Positions 37,001-54,122 of a stretch of DNA of 64,000 nucleotides are shown here, piece after piece; within the stretch, counting starts at the first letter, position 1; every line of letters begins with the position of its first letter. This DNA is from Gymnothorax reevesii (lineage: Eukaryota; Chordata; Actinopteri; Anguilliformes; Muraenidae): positions 36,053,930 through 36,117,929 of the forward strand of contig CM056588.1 in assembly GCA_029721435.1 (NCBI GenBank), given 5' to 3'. The notes below the pieces were generated by a model. It saw only the letters and a program-made list of their open reading frames with translations, did not search any database and had not been told where the DNA came from. The translations under genes and the position numbers were made by a program.

Positions 37001-40000
37001 TTCAGAGCAGTGGTGATCCATGTTATTTCATTGTGTGCATTTCTGAGCAGTGGTAGACAAAACCTTGTCCTGAAAATCCTCTGTTGGTTTTCACGCCGCT
37101 CTAAATAAAGCACACCTCATTTAACAGTCCAAACAGCACTGCCCAATCCTTTATCAGAGAATCTACTGTCCTGCAGCTTTTTTTCTAATCTGAATAACCA
37201 CACCCGATTCAACTGGTAGATTGGTTTGCTGCCACCTGCTACAGTCAGGTGTGAAGCCTCACTGCTGGAGTGAACGCATGTGGGGTGGTGTGCTGGGGGA
37301 CCTTTCGATGTTCAGGATAGCGGGTCGTCCTGTTCGGTGCTGCTCTGGTAGTGGGGTGTGGTTCTGTTTGCATCATGACCACCTTTTCATCTCTGAAGGA
37401 CCACTCTTGATATACTATGATTCTAAAGTGCATAGAGACAGCTTTGTATATGGGGAATACTGCTGCTGATGGTTCCTATAACGTGCTCTCCCTCCAGAGG
37501 GTATCCAGGCTACCCTGCATATCCCAGTGGAAACTCGTACCCCGCCTCTGCCGGCCCAAATCACTACACATCCCAGACTCCCGCCACAACTGTAGGTGAG
37601 TTGCTGCTCTACCTTATGATAGTTGTTAGTTGCATTGTGCTGCCCTGGCCCCTCTCCTGCTGTGGGGCTCTGTGCCACGAATTAGTGAAATATTGAATTG
37701 AATTTTTTTTCCTGCAGTTTAAATTGTGTAGATTAAAATATCCTGCCCCATGTGCTTCCTTTAATATCATGATCAATTTTGGTGAAGAGATCTGTTGCAA
37801 ACTGGATACTTCAATGAGCTAGTGTGTCATGCGTGAAGCAGGCTGAAGTATTACTGTTGGTGTTGAGCCCTGGATGTGGGTCAGGTGAATGTCGCGTTGT
37901 AAGGCGCAGTAAAAATGCTAATATGCTCAAGCTACGACTCCTGGCAGTGCCACTGAAGGGGGACAGTGTGACGACCTCGGTGATGGCGTTATATCTTTCT
38001 CTGACCGTCACCTTTACCCTTTGACCTGTCTGGATATGGCTTGTATTGTGACGGTGGCTGGCTGCCAGACGGTGCTGGAAAAGGTTGTGGCAGTAACCGG
38101 AGAAGGAGTGCTAAAGGTCGCGGGGCGTTGGCAGGGGTCATGACGAAAGGCCCACACTCCTCGGTAGCTAAATTTAGGCGTACAGGAGATTCAGTGCTGG
38201 CGTCGGGTTCCCCGAGACGAGCCGGGGTCAACTCTGACCTTCATAGTGCTGACTCGAGCCTGCCTATTCCCCATAGCCACTCCGCCCCGCCTGCACTCCC
38301 AATTCTACACTCCTGAGGTCCCACATACGCCCACCACCGGCACGAGGAGCTCAAGACTATTACTGCTGCTGTGGATTCCCACTGTCCTCAACCTCCCTGT
38401 CTTCAGTTCCCAGTGTTAATCTATTAAAATTCAGAGCCATGGAATGGCCTACGCTATTAGAATATTGATTTCTTTGTTAATGTTTATGGATGATGGGCGG
38501 ATTGAATCAAAACTGACAGTCCATCTCCAGATGGAATGATTCAAAGTGTTTTAAAATGAATTGATGAAATGGCTCACATATCTTCCTACATTGATATATG
38601 GAATGGTTCCTATTTGATTTTATTGATGTACTTTTAAGGTTCATTGCAATCAGCTGCGAAACAAGTTAATGATCTACGTATTTATTTTATTGTGAATATT
38701 TGCAATGCAAAAATTTGAAACCGGTTTAATTTTTTTGTGGGCTTCATGCACGTTTTGAATGCCATTTCAAAGTATTCGTCTTGTGGTAAAATTCAGAAAT
38801 ATTTATCATAAATCCTGGGTAAATTTTGAGGGATTTTTAATTATCTAAAGGAAAAATTTGCCACTCTTTGGTGAAAAGTAATGAAAATCCTTAAACGTTG
38901 GGCGGCTAATCTTGCAGTAACTTAAGCTGGTCTGCCCATAGTATTGTAGAATCACAAGTCAAGCAGTTTTGTTTCCTCATGCACAGTATTCCGGGATAAT
39001 AATCTATACATCTCCTTATCTCTTTTTCAGACAATGATACCCCTTCAAATATTTCTTAAAAAATGAGTAATTTACTTTATTTATTGGCTGTGTTTTGAAG
39101 GTCTTTCAGTTCCTCAGGCATTGTGGATGACCGAAGATGAAACTTGGTAAAGAAAAGTGCAGTTTTTGTTCAGCGTTATGTACTGCTGTGCCATCAATCA
39201 AATCTAATTGAGCCATAAGCCATAGTGTGCATTAAAACACCAGCCTTATTTTGCCATGTGCGATTCTGTATTTACATCCCCAACTCCAAAAAAAGATGGA
39301 ATAATGTGTAAAAGAGAAACGTAAAAATCTGTTTTGAACTGTATTCAATTGAAATTGATTCACAGAAAAGGTGATGTATTAACCGGTTGACTGATGTTTT
39401 TTGCATGTATACTCTAATTCTGTGTATTATGCCTTCAGGTTGTTCCAAAGAATATTTTAACTACTCTCGGCACAGTTATTTCAGAAATGAGAAAACTACT
39501 TGCTGCAATTTTGAATGAGGAATTTTCTCCATTCATACCTTATATAATATTGCAGCTGCTCAACAGTTCACGGTCTCTCCGTGTTCTCCTCTGCCATCTT
39601 CTCTTGTGCTTCAAAATATGTAATTCAATGCAAGACGGGTTTGGACAGCTGGCTGGTCAGGCTAGCACCCACATTTTTGACATTGAAGCCTCCCTGTTGT
39701 TACATGTGCTGAATATGTTTTTGTGTCTTCTATGAGAAATTAACAGGGATGTCCCTGACAAAGAAATCGTTGAGAAGGCAACTCCTGTTGCTCCGAAATG
39801 TGTGGGTATGCTTCAGCATTAATGCTGTCTTGCCTTCACAGAGGCGCAAGTTACTCATGCCAGAGGCTCTAAGAGACCCCCATACCCTGAAAGAAGTAGG
39901 CTTTTGAGCTTTGGGTTGATGACAATCAGGATGGTCCCTTTCCTCTTTGGCCTTGGGAACACATTGTTTTTCTTAAGGCAATTTCAAATGCTGACTATCA

Positions 40001-43000
40001 CACTACAGCACACATTCCCACTTTGCATCAGTCTCCACAGTCATCAGCAGCTTTTCTGAATGTTGATGTATGGCTTTGGTTTTGCGCAATTTAGTCACAA
40101 CCAACAGTTAACCTGCAACAATTTTCCAAAGTATTCCCAAGCCTGTGTGGTTATATTCATTACAAAAGCGTGTCAGTCATTAAGGTCGCAAGGCATCTAT
40201 AGTGGTTTTTGGCCTTTTCACCAATAGCAAATGTGGAATACTTTAGTTTACTGTTATTTTAATATGATGTGTTCTTTCCAGTGGGTATCCTGGCTTCCCT
40301 GGTTATTTCACTAGGAATTATTGTTTTACATGGAACCATCCATGCTCCTAAATGTCTAAACTTTTTGTTCTGCAGTACTGTACAGTACCTGGTACTGTGC
40401 AATATTGATATTTTCGCCTCCTCCTCCTTGAGAAGGTTGTAATATTTGTCAGTATGTAATGCTGGCTGACTTATTTGCCCATTTGTGGTAAATCTTCTGT
40501 GGCCAACCGGCCAATGGGGTTTGGCTCAGGAAAACTGGTTCTGAATTTGAATCTTTTGGTACAGTAGTGCAGGTGAATACAATCCCTGTTGTGAATTAAA
40601 CTTGTGTAAGATAGGAAGCATCTTCAGTCTGTGTAAACATTTCATGTGATGTAAACCAGCAGCAATGTGCCATTTTTCAGTATCTCAAAGCCTTGTTTTA
40701 ACACCCTATTCTCAGATTATGTTATGATCAGATGGCTGCTGATGATTCATCCCCAAGGGGGGAAGCCCATACATTTTCTTCTACTTTTTGCTTTTTATTT
40801 TTTAAACTCTAAACGATGTTATTATTTACCCATCATTATGTGGACTCGCCTCAATTTGCCTTCTCTTGCTAAAATGTTATCCGATTGAATGTTTTTGCGG
40901 TCTTGGTACCTGAGTAGCTAAAGTGTCCAAACAGACAACGCGTAAGTGTAGTGCTTTCGCCCCCTGCAGGCCCCAGCCGGGACGGCACCATTGGGGAGGA
41001 CACCATCAGGGCCTCGCTGATCTCGGCGGTGAGCGATAAGCTGCGGTGGCGGATGAAGGAGGAGATGGACCGGGCGCAGGCCGAGCTGGACGCGCTGAAG
41101 CGCACCGAGGAGGACCTGAAGAAGGGGCACCAGCGCCTGGAGGACATGGTGTCCCGCCTGGACCAGGAAGTGGTGAGGCTGGAGCTTGGTGTGTGCGTGT
41201 GTGTCTGTGTGCCTGACTGTGTGTGCGTGTGTATGTGTCTGACAGTGTGTGTGTTTGTGACGTGTGTGAGCTTGTGTTCCTGTACATCCTGCAGGGAGCA
41301 CTAGAAAGTATTTTTTTTCCTACAGAGTGGGGACATTATTGGGAAATGAGGTCATTTTTCGCCTGTCCTCATGACTACAAAGGCAAATTGTGATTTATTA
41401 GTTAATTTTAGGGGTAAAGTTTGAATTGGTGATAGGATAAGATTAGAGTAAGGGTTTGGGTTAGGCATGCATTTCTTATTTTTAATATGAGGGAAAGGCT
41501 GTAGAGATACAAGAAGAATGAATGGAAGCCAGTGTAATGTCCTCACAAGGATAGAAGTATGTGTGTGCGGTGTTCGTGCTGGGGCAGCACAGTGGCTGAA
41601 ATATTAGTATTCACAGCAGGCACAGTCGCTTGTATACTACCTCTAGGAATTATGGGATGGGACCCCAGTTTTGTTGAGTGGGTTTCCTTTACTGGGAACT
41701 TCATTAAGAGGGACAGCCAGGGACATTAGAAATAGAATTTGTGGATTGGGGCGAGTGGCTGCTGGTTCAGATTTTGAGGCACTGCTCAGTTCTGTATGCG
41801 GTTTCCTCCAGAGTCTCTGCTCTGCACCTGTCCTGACAGAAATGCGTCATTGCCACACTCCTGCCTGCCATTTGCTCTGGCTGGAGTTGGTCTCCGAGCT
41901 CTGCACATTGTCCTTTATATCGAGGATAACCGTACTTTCTGTTGCTCGTGCCATTGTAGACTAATCCACAGGGGAACAAACACCAGTGTTCATTTTCAGC
42001 GTTTGCTCTGTGATTCACTGCCTGAGCATCGAGTTGGGGTGTGTGGACTTCAGTCAGCGAGACACTGAAATGCACCAGCGTATACCGTCTCCCACCTTCC
42101 TGCCTGTGGATGAACAATCAGGGCCTGTGTGTGTTTCCCGCGAGGGTGTGTCAGTGCATTCCACAAGCTTCCTTTCTCTGTGTCCATACCTCCGTATCTG
42201 GAGGAGTATTGAGCAAACTGGGCCGATAGTTTTATGAACGTATTTTTCTTGTGTTTGACTGCGTTACCTGTCAGGAATGCGTAAGATGGGGCCTGGTTAT
42301 TGCTCAATGATTTGTTCAGTGTGTATGACCCTGCATGTGTGTGTGTGTGTGTGTGTGACAGGCGGAAGTGGACCGTAACATTGAGTTGCTTAAGAAGAAA
42401 GACGAGGAGTTGAGTGCCGCCCTGGAGAAGATGGAGAACCAATCAGAAAACAATGACATTGATGATGTCATCGTCCCCACGGCGCCCCTGTACAAGCAGA
42501 TCCTGAACCTGTATGCTGAGGAGAACGCCATCGAAGATACCATCTTCTACCTGGGGGAGGCACTTCGCCGAGGGGTCATCGATCTGGAGATCTTCCTGAA
42601 GGTGAGTGTCTGACCATCTCTGACCCCCCGACACACGCGCACACACACACACACACTCCTGCTGTTACACCCGTACCACACCCACATCCCTCCTGTGAGC
42701 TGATCCTGTTTCCTTCCTTTTCATTTACTGTGCTTTCATTACTCGCACTAATGTGCTGAAATAAAGGTTCTCCTTGGCAGGAATGTGATGGATATAGAGT
42801 TTCACTATCCTTTATCGGTCTCAATTTTCCTTCAATATATTAGTGCTCCAGATGTTTCGGACTTTTGGCACTATGTCCGTGTGAAGATCTTGCTTTAGGA
42901 GACCTGCAGTAGATAGCAGCTTCTAATTGGTTTTTATAGGAATCACACATGAAGATGCTTTTGTAATCTTGGTTTCAAATCGAAGACTCCAGTGCTAAAA

Positions 43001-43326
43001 GTACTTAAGTCACAAAATGTTCATTTTGTAAAAAACTGACTCTGGAAACTATAAAAGACATTTTCCCAATCTTACCCCATAGTGTGTGAAAATGTGACTG
43101 AAGTACCTTGAACACGAGGCTCTTCAGTTTAAAGCGATTGTTTGGGGGTGTTTCCGGTATTTTGTCTGAGTCTGGTTTTATGCTCCAGGCCTTCTCTTCC
43201 CTCTTTATTAATTTTATTGTCATTTTATTTTTTCAGCACGTGCGTCTCTTGTCCCGTAAGCAGTTCCAGCTCCGGGCGCTTATGCAGAAAGCGCGTAAAA
43301 CTGCCGGGCTCAGCGACCTCTACTGA
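28071..43326 (+). CDS. tsg101: TSG101, ESCRT-I subunit, 391 aa, ten coding exons
   Basis: Exons: 28071-28115, 28492-28579, 29335-29400, 30805-30968, 32085-32202, 35945-36008, 37498-37595, 40970-41172, 42362-42601, 43237-43326; all GT-AG and in phase. TSG101 is the ESCRT-I subunit that binds P(T/S)AP motifs and ubiquitin on endosomes for multivesicular-body sorting, cytokinesis and budding. Residues 1-147 form the UEV domain with pocket residues Tyr65, Tyr70, Thr94, Met97, Val143 and Phe144. Residues 148-215 are a short Pro/Gly/Tyr-rich linker. About 235-320 is a coiled coil ([20 protein letters not shown]). The C-terminal steadiness box ends [11 protein letters not shown]. Length matches the human protein (390 aa). 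Relative to mammals there is one extra residue near the N-terminus and one extra Gln16 at the exon 1/2 junction. A polyadenylation signal is at 44951. Confidence 0.97.
28940..29155. repeat. Inverted-repeat MITE in tsg101 intron 2
   Basis: gtttcccaaacctctcctga at the left is mirrored near the right end by ttcaggacaag and tgttttggaaacac. No coding capacity. Confidence 0.45.
29632..29945. repeat. MITE in tsg101 intron 3
   Basis: The left end aggtgggcagcgagggcc and the right end (ggaccgtgattgcccacccc) are inverted. Interior copies of aattaactcaattag occur. This type of end is common in fish MITEs. Confidence 0.5.
29965..30030 (+). repeat. Short interstitial telomere-like stretch
   Basis: gggttagggttagg plus several gttagg/gctaggg variants within 65 bp. 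It is too short and degenerate to be more than a simple repeat. Confidence 0.5.
32459..32850. mobile_element. MITE with atgcccccg termini in tsg101 intron 5
   Basis: The left end atgcccccgtgcataac and the right end gtttacgggggcataac form inverted termini. The interior has acagacagacggacagg and repeated aaggtcaaggtcat motifs. About 390 bp, non-coding. Confidence 0.6.
33200..35740. other. tsg101 intron 5 interior, unassigned
   Basis: It holds a (GT)n at 33919-33939, A-runs and segments sharing gacaa, cgacacgtg words with 32265-32290, suggesting a diverged transposon between 32230 and 34615 with a MITE inside. The open frame on the minus strand at 33520-33990 is not recognisable and includes a (CA)n run. 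35370-35740 looks like a decayed retroposon. Confidence 0.3.
37045..37215. repeat. MITE fragment in tsg101 intron 6
   Basis: gagcagtggtagacaaaacc, then ttggttttcacgccgctcta, aatctactgtcctgcag and aaccacacccgattcaact are components of a widespread fish inverted-repeat MITE, here rearranged. Confidence 0.4.
39280..40260 (-). pseudogene. Highly diverged Tc1-like element in tsg101 intron 7
   Basis: It has the left-terminal motif ccccaactccaaaaaaagat, and then on the minus strand diverged transposase text (gcttcagcattaatgctgtc, ttcacagaggcgcaagttac, catgccag, tcaggatggtccctttcctc) that lines up block by block with 13620-13810. Many indels; no usable frame. Confidence 0.65.
41188..41280 (+). repeat. 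Interrupted (GT)n after tsg101 exon 8 donor
   Basis: GT-rich microsatellite beginning about 15 bp after the exon 8 donor, with irregular interruptions. Confidence 0.8.
42334..42361 (+). promoter_or_regulatory. Unusual 3' splice site of tsg101 exon 9: (TG)n in place of a pyrimidine tract
   Basis: The acceptor of exon 9 reads catgtgtgtgtg(n)acag directly before the exon. About ten TG units replace the usual polypyrimidine tract, with no run of C/T anywhere near the AG. The exon's identity is certain because the frame and protein continue correctly. The donor side (gtgagt) is strong. Confidence 0.85.
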
Positions 43327-44956
43327 CCTCCCACAATGCACCTCTCCAGGACAGTACCCTTCCCCCTCCCTCAGTGGAGGTCTCTTCTTCCTCCTTCCTT
43401 CTTCTCTGTTTGTCTGACCCCTGACCCCATACCAGACCCCACCCACCTGTGATGCCACATGTTGGATGGGGGCTTTATTGGCCTGCTCATTCTGTTTGCT
43501 GATTGGTGGAAGATGCTCAAATCATGTGGCCTCAAATATGGCGCACTATCATTACTGAGCAGTGAGCAAATGGTAATTAATTTCTGACATAATGACAAAG
43601 CAAAAACGGAGCACTTGAAAATTATTTTGATTAGTGACTGTAGAAAGGTATGATGGGAATGTAGGTGGGTTTATCAGCGAAAGTTTTATTTTGTGATTTT
43701 AAGCATTACTGCCACCTCATGGACCCTCTTCTGTGATTGATTAGGCATCAGGTCAAAGGTCAGCTGCTTTTACGTCAACACTAACTGTTCACTAATGGAG
43801 GAACCTGTGGGCTCTTTTTTGGGGTCAAGAGAGAATTATGATCCTGCATGCATATCAACTGCTAGTGTCTTTTTTTAAATTATTTTTATTATAGTTTAAC
43901 ATGCATGGAGTGTCTCTGCAACATGGCTATAGAGGGGTCTCTTGGTGGCTTTGTCAGTGATCTTTTGACAAAAGAAAATTGAAAATAAATATCAAGTTCA
44001 TTTTTGGTAGGCATGAATGCGGATGTCATGTCTGCACTGCAGCATGTGGTGATCACTGTCAAATGCAATGTGGCCTAATCGTGCATCAGGTTTCAGTTTA
44101 ACAAAGCTGCACTGGTTCACTGGGTGTGCACGATGGTGAAAGAAAGGGCAGATTTAACAGGGAACTCTTCACTGCAAAGGTTGCTTGCCCTACATAAATC
44201 GCCCCAACCTTTCAGTACGATTAGATGAACTTTGTGACAATACATGCTGCTCTCACTCTGCTTTTTAAAATGTAGGACTTATCACTCAAACCTGGGGATG
44301 CCCCAAGCTTGTGTTTGAGCTGTGACATCACTTCCTGTGGTGCTTTTTCATTTCCTTTTTGCTGCCTGCTGGATCATATAAGAGTGATTCTGCAGCTGTA
44401 CTTTATCCATTGGCTGGGCTGTGGATTAGACCCCAGGGGCCTGAGTCACTGTGGCCTTTCAAACCAGTAACACAACCTGGGATTAGTTTAAGCATTTCTT
44501 TCCCACCAATCCGTGCTTACGTTATTACCAGTTTTTGTGTGCGGTAAAGCTGTCCGCGAGTCAGGCTTTCGATATGTATGCAGCCATTGCGTGTCCGGTT
44601 TACTCAAATGTATACAACTTTGAGCAACGGGGCTTTTACTTTGTACACAGTTTTGTCCAAGTCTTCAGAAGGAACATTATAGTTTTTATTGTGAAGTTAA
44701 TATTTTATTTTCTGTTGTGTTCTTGTTTTGTTTTTGTTGGCTGTCTTTAAGTCTTTGCTCTTGCTGTCAATGGGGTACTTATTCCAGTTCTGTATTGATG
44801 TCAAAGACTAATATCAGACCTGAAGGTATTTAACTTAATCCAGTCTAACTTGTATCAGGTGGATCAATGTATTTTGCATTTTAACTTTTTGTAAATGCAC
44901 TTTGATGGGCATGTTAAAAGGAAATTTTGTTGTTGGGGATCCTATTTAGAAATAAA
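43327..44956 (+). other. tsg101 3' UTR
   Basis: Sequence after the stop codon contains no gene. AATAAA at 44951-44956 is the most convincing polyadenylation signal. An earlier AATAAA at 43983 could give a shorter form. Confidence 0.5.
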
Positions 44957-47225
44957 AGATGATCATTTCCAGCAGTCGCTTGGTATGGGCTATGCTTGAT
45001 TCTTGTGTGTCTGGAATCACTACAATGAAGCCAGTGACATTTTCTGGACTCCTACAACTTCCTGTGATCCTGGTAGCATGATGTGCTGAAAGCTGGTCAC
45101 AAAAAAACCTGCATCTAGTGAGCCTCCATTTTTAAGATGGTGTAAACTTCGTAGTTGTCTGTCATCCATAAACTATTCCTCCCTTAACCTCTGACACTCA
45201 GAAATGCTGATCAAATAAGACAAACTTGGAATGTGCCGCCTTTAGCGCACAAACCACTTTGGGATCTCATTTCAGCCCTGCTCCCTTAGAAGTGTTCACG
45301 GTGGAAAAAATGAAGTTGTCCATTTTAGACCTTTCTCATATAGATGATGAGGAGAAGAGTGGTATGTGAACAGCATATAACGCGTGTTATTCACTCATGG
45401 ACACAATTTGAGCAACTAGTAACCTGTAGCCGTCACAAATGGTGATATAATTTGATGGAACTTCGCGTACAACATCTGTAGGACATCAGCTTGTTTGGTT
45501 TTACATTTCAGTCTTGTACCCCACTCCCAAATGAATGTGGCAGGTGACAGCCTAGCTGACTTTCAGGTTCACTCAAACCTCTAGCTCTTATTTATTCCCA
45601 ATTAACTGCTTGATAGGTTGTAATTATGTCTTGTAAACTCTGTAAAGGGAGCTTTCAATGTGTTTATGAAGGCAGCATGGGATGCCAAGTCACATGGCAT
45701 TTAGGGCTGCTGCTCTTTGATTGGTCTTAAGATCCAATGTAGCATATTTAGGCTGTCCGCAGAACATAATGGACCGGACTTTGACTTTCATTTGCTGAAA
45801 TGAGGAGAGAACCAGAATTCCTTTATTGTCCTGACAGCGGTACAGTGGGCAGAGTGGCATGACTGCACAATATGGATATATGAATGCCTATTGTTGACTG
45901 GTGCTGAATTTGCTGACAGAACAGGGCATTCAGAACCTTTTGGAAGGCTGCGTTCTAGAACTTCTTCAATCTGTGCTGAATGTTGCATTAGCATAGCTGT
46001 AAACAACATTGTTAACCTACTTTCAGTTTTAAAGAGCCATAGTAAATAAAGAGACTGAAAGACAGCAGTGTAGATCCCCTGGGTTTTATTTCTGTGGCAG
46101 GCAGAATACAAACCAACCAATACAGCTGCCTCAACTCCTCAGCCTACTTTCATCACACGCAATTGGCCCACCCGCACCACGCGAGAAGGTGCGGACCAAC
46201 GGGAGAGAAGCTTTATGGGGAGGTCGATGGCAAGCAGCCTGCCCTAGCGGTAGCACCGTTTCAGACCTGCGAGCCTGGGGTTCACAGGAAGAGGGCTGGG
46301 GCTTTATGGCTGAGGGTGTGAAATAGTCTCCGGAACAAAGTGCTCGGGCGCAAAAACGCCCCACAGCCACCCAGCAGACGAGAAGCGGGCAAACGGGACA
46401 CACGCGGGTCACTAACAGGCAGGAGTGTCTTTACTCTGCAGCCTCTTAATCAGTCTAAAGCACATCAAGCTACACAGCTTTACACATCCACTAAGGCAAG
46501 TTCTTATGTTTATTATATTTAAATAAATTAAGGTGTAAAAAAAATAATGTGTGAGATTTATCCAGTGAGGTTAGTGAGGCAGTGAAAGGCCATTTTCAAT
46601 GCACTTTAATTTTAAAATTAAAAATCAGGATTAGATCTCTGCTCTAAGGAGTAGGTAAAGGGCTGCTGAATTTAGTGGCCGAGCTAACGGTGGTGTGGTA
46701 GATGATAGAGTTCTGCAGTACAGAGATTAGGTGTATAAATTGATTGCAAATGGAGCATCAAGAAATGGTACCATATAGATCAAGTGAAAAAGAACAGAAC
46801 CATTTGGAGGCAGAATTCTCACACACAGTAACAGATCGCACAAGCAGCTTGGAGGTTTAAGTCCTCAGTTTTGTCTCTACCCGGGAAAAAAAACTGGAGG
46901 ACAAAATACAGTATTTATAATAACAACGACAACATGCAGACGAACAACGATGCACAACGCCCCTGTAACTGGCTGACAACTGCAGAAGCTGCTTCCTGTC
47001 TGCTCAACGGTGCAGTAACAGCGGTTTGGCCGGCGGCTGTAACAGTCCTGGGGGCACTGGGTCAGAGGAGAGATTTAGGGGAGTGGGGTCCAATCATGAA
47101 CCCACCCTGGATTTTATTCCAACCAATCGTACTGCCAGCTGATTCACATAAATTTGTTCCCTCCAGTCTGGTTGATGGATAAAACCGGCAGGTTCAGCGA
47201 CTGGTTGGATGAAAGCCCGCTCACC
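44957..47225. other. Spacer between convergent tsg101 and ldha
   Basis: No gene recognised on either strand. It is mostly unique-looking AT-rich sequence. 46090-46450 is more GC-rich but has no frame I can assign. TTTATT at 47113-47118 (AATAAA on the minus strand) is a plausible ldha polyadenylation signal. Confidence 0.4.
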
Positions 47226-47229
47226 CTTG

Positions 47230-47614
47230 ACCCTCTCTAGGTGTGGGGGTGGAGCATTTAAGAGGAGCTCAGCGAGGACGGGTGGGATTTCATGTGGAGG
47301 GGCATAGCTTCCAACAGATTTTGTGAATGGAGTGGGTGGAGCTATGGGTGGATGGGATGGGGTTTAGGGTTGAGGGGTAGGGCTCAGGGTGGAGCTCCAG
47401 GTGGATGAGGTGGGACTCCCAGTGGAGGGGTGGAGCTCTGGGTGGAGAGGTGGGGTGGAGTTTAGGGTTGATGCCCAGAGCTTAGGGTGGAGCTCCAGGT
47501 GGATGGGGTGGGGCTCATGGTGGAGGGGTGGGCTCAGGTTCGAGGGGCAGGGTTCAGGGAGGAGGGGCAGAGCTTAGGTGGAGGGGCGGGGTTCAGGGTG
47601 GATGGGCGGGGTCC
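47230..47614. repeat. G-rich minisatellite in the ldha 3' UTR
   Basis: Words such as gggtggagctc, caggtggatggggtgggg and agggtggagg recur with a loose period of about 30-40 bp and end directly at the ldha stop codon. The plus strand is strongly G-rich, so the ldha mRNA would carry a C-rich tract here. Confidence 0.8.
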
Positions 47615-52731
<5,117 letters not shown>

Positions 52732-54122
52732 CACTGCAGACTGGGGGGGTGGGGGAACAGAGAAAGAGACAGAACACAGAGAAGGGTCCTTCAGCAACAC
52801 AAACTCCAGCCAAATTTGCAAACAAAACGGTCAACGCTTGGGAAGAACATATTACAGACTTAATTTGTGTTTGGCAGCCAAAGACAACATACTGTATTTC
52901 CTCAATATTTTTGCAGAGCCCATCAGCTACAGGGGTACCTAGCTAGGATAGCTAGGTTATCACCCCAGTTACGCCTCTCCATAACCTGACTGAAGCCACT
53001 GCCCACCAGCAAAACAGATGTTTGCAAATTGCACCCTTGGAGAGTCATATTTTATGCTAATAATAACTTTATTGGAAAATAGTTTATGACTAATTTCTTA
53101 AAAACACAACTCTCGACCTAACAAAATGTATGACCATGTATCAGAAAAGGTTGAGGTGATATGTATAAAGAACAAAATGAAAGCAGTAATTTGCAAACAT
53201 TTGATTTTTATAATGTTGAAAACAAAACAGCAGATTATTTGATATTTCACCACATGAATTTCTTTTTCATTTTTCAAAATAAACATTTCAGTTTCGATTC
53301 TCGCAAAGTTTTTTAAAGCATTGGGATGTTTAAGTATTTTGCACTTTACCTTTGTCCTTTTCAGAACACATAATAAATGTTTTGAGACCAAAGACACCAA
53401 GCGATTGACAAAATTACACTTGACACATTCTTTCGGCAAACAAGTCTTAAGGTTTGCATCAGTATGGAGTCTTCCTTGGTGCATTTTGCATTTCAAAATG
53501 TGCCACATGTTCTTTATTGGGGACAAACTAGGACTGCAGGCAGGCCAGTCCAGCACCTCGACACTCTTCAAACACAGCCATGTCTTTTAATGCATGCAGG
53601 ATGCAACTTGGCATTTCCTTTTGAAATATGAATGGACAATCCTGGAAAATATGTTGCTCCAAAATCTCGGCGTACTTTTCAGTATTAATGATGCCTTCAC
53701 AGAAGGGGAAGTTGCTCTAGCCATTAGCACTGACACAACCCCAACCTCAGAGCATGGCATTTGGACTTGTTGCCAGTAACAGTCTGAATGGCCCATTTAT
53801 TTTTTTCCTCTGGTCCAGAGGACATGGTGTCCATTTCATCCAAAAAAAAAAAAAAACTGAAATTTTTTATATTCTAACTGAATTTCATGTTTCCTCCATT
53901 TAAAGCCCATTGTAGATAACTTTGAGCTCAGAGAAGTTGATGGCACGCCTGGACATTTAGGCTTCATTTTTGCAGTTAGGTTTTAACTGGCAATTGTGGA
54001 TGTAACTACACACTGTAGGACTTGACAAAGGTTTGCCAAAGTAATCCATATAATTGACCATTCTTGCTGATGTGTGGGCTGAGTGATTGAAGATCATAAA
54101 AAAAAAAAAAGAGAAAAAAAAA

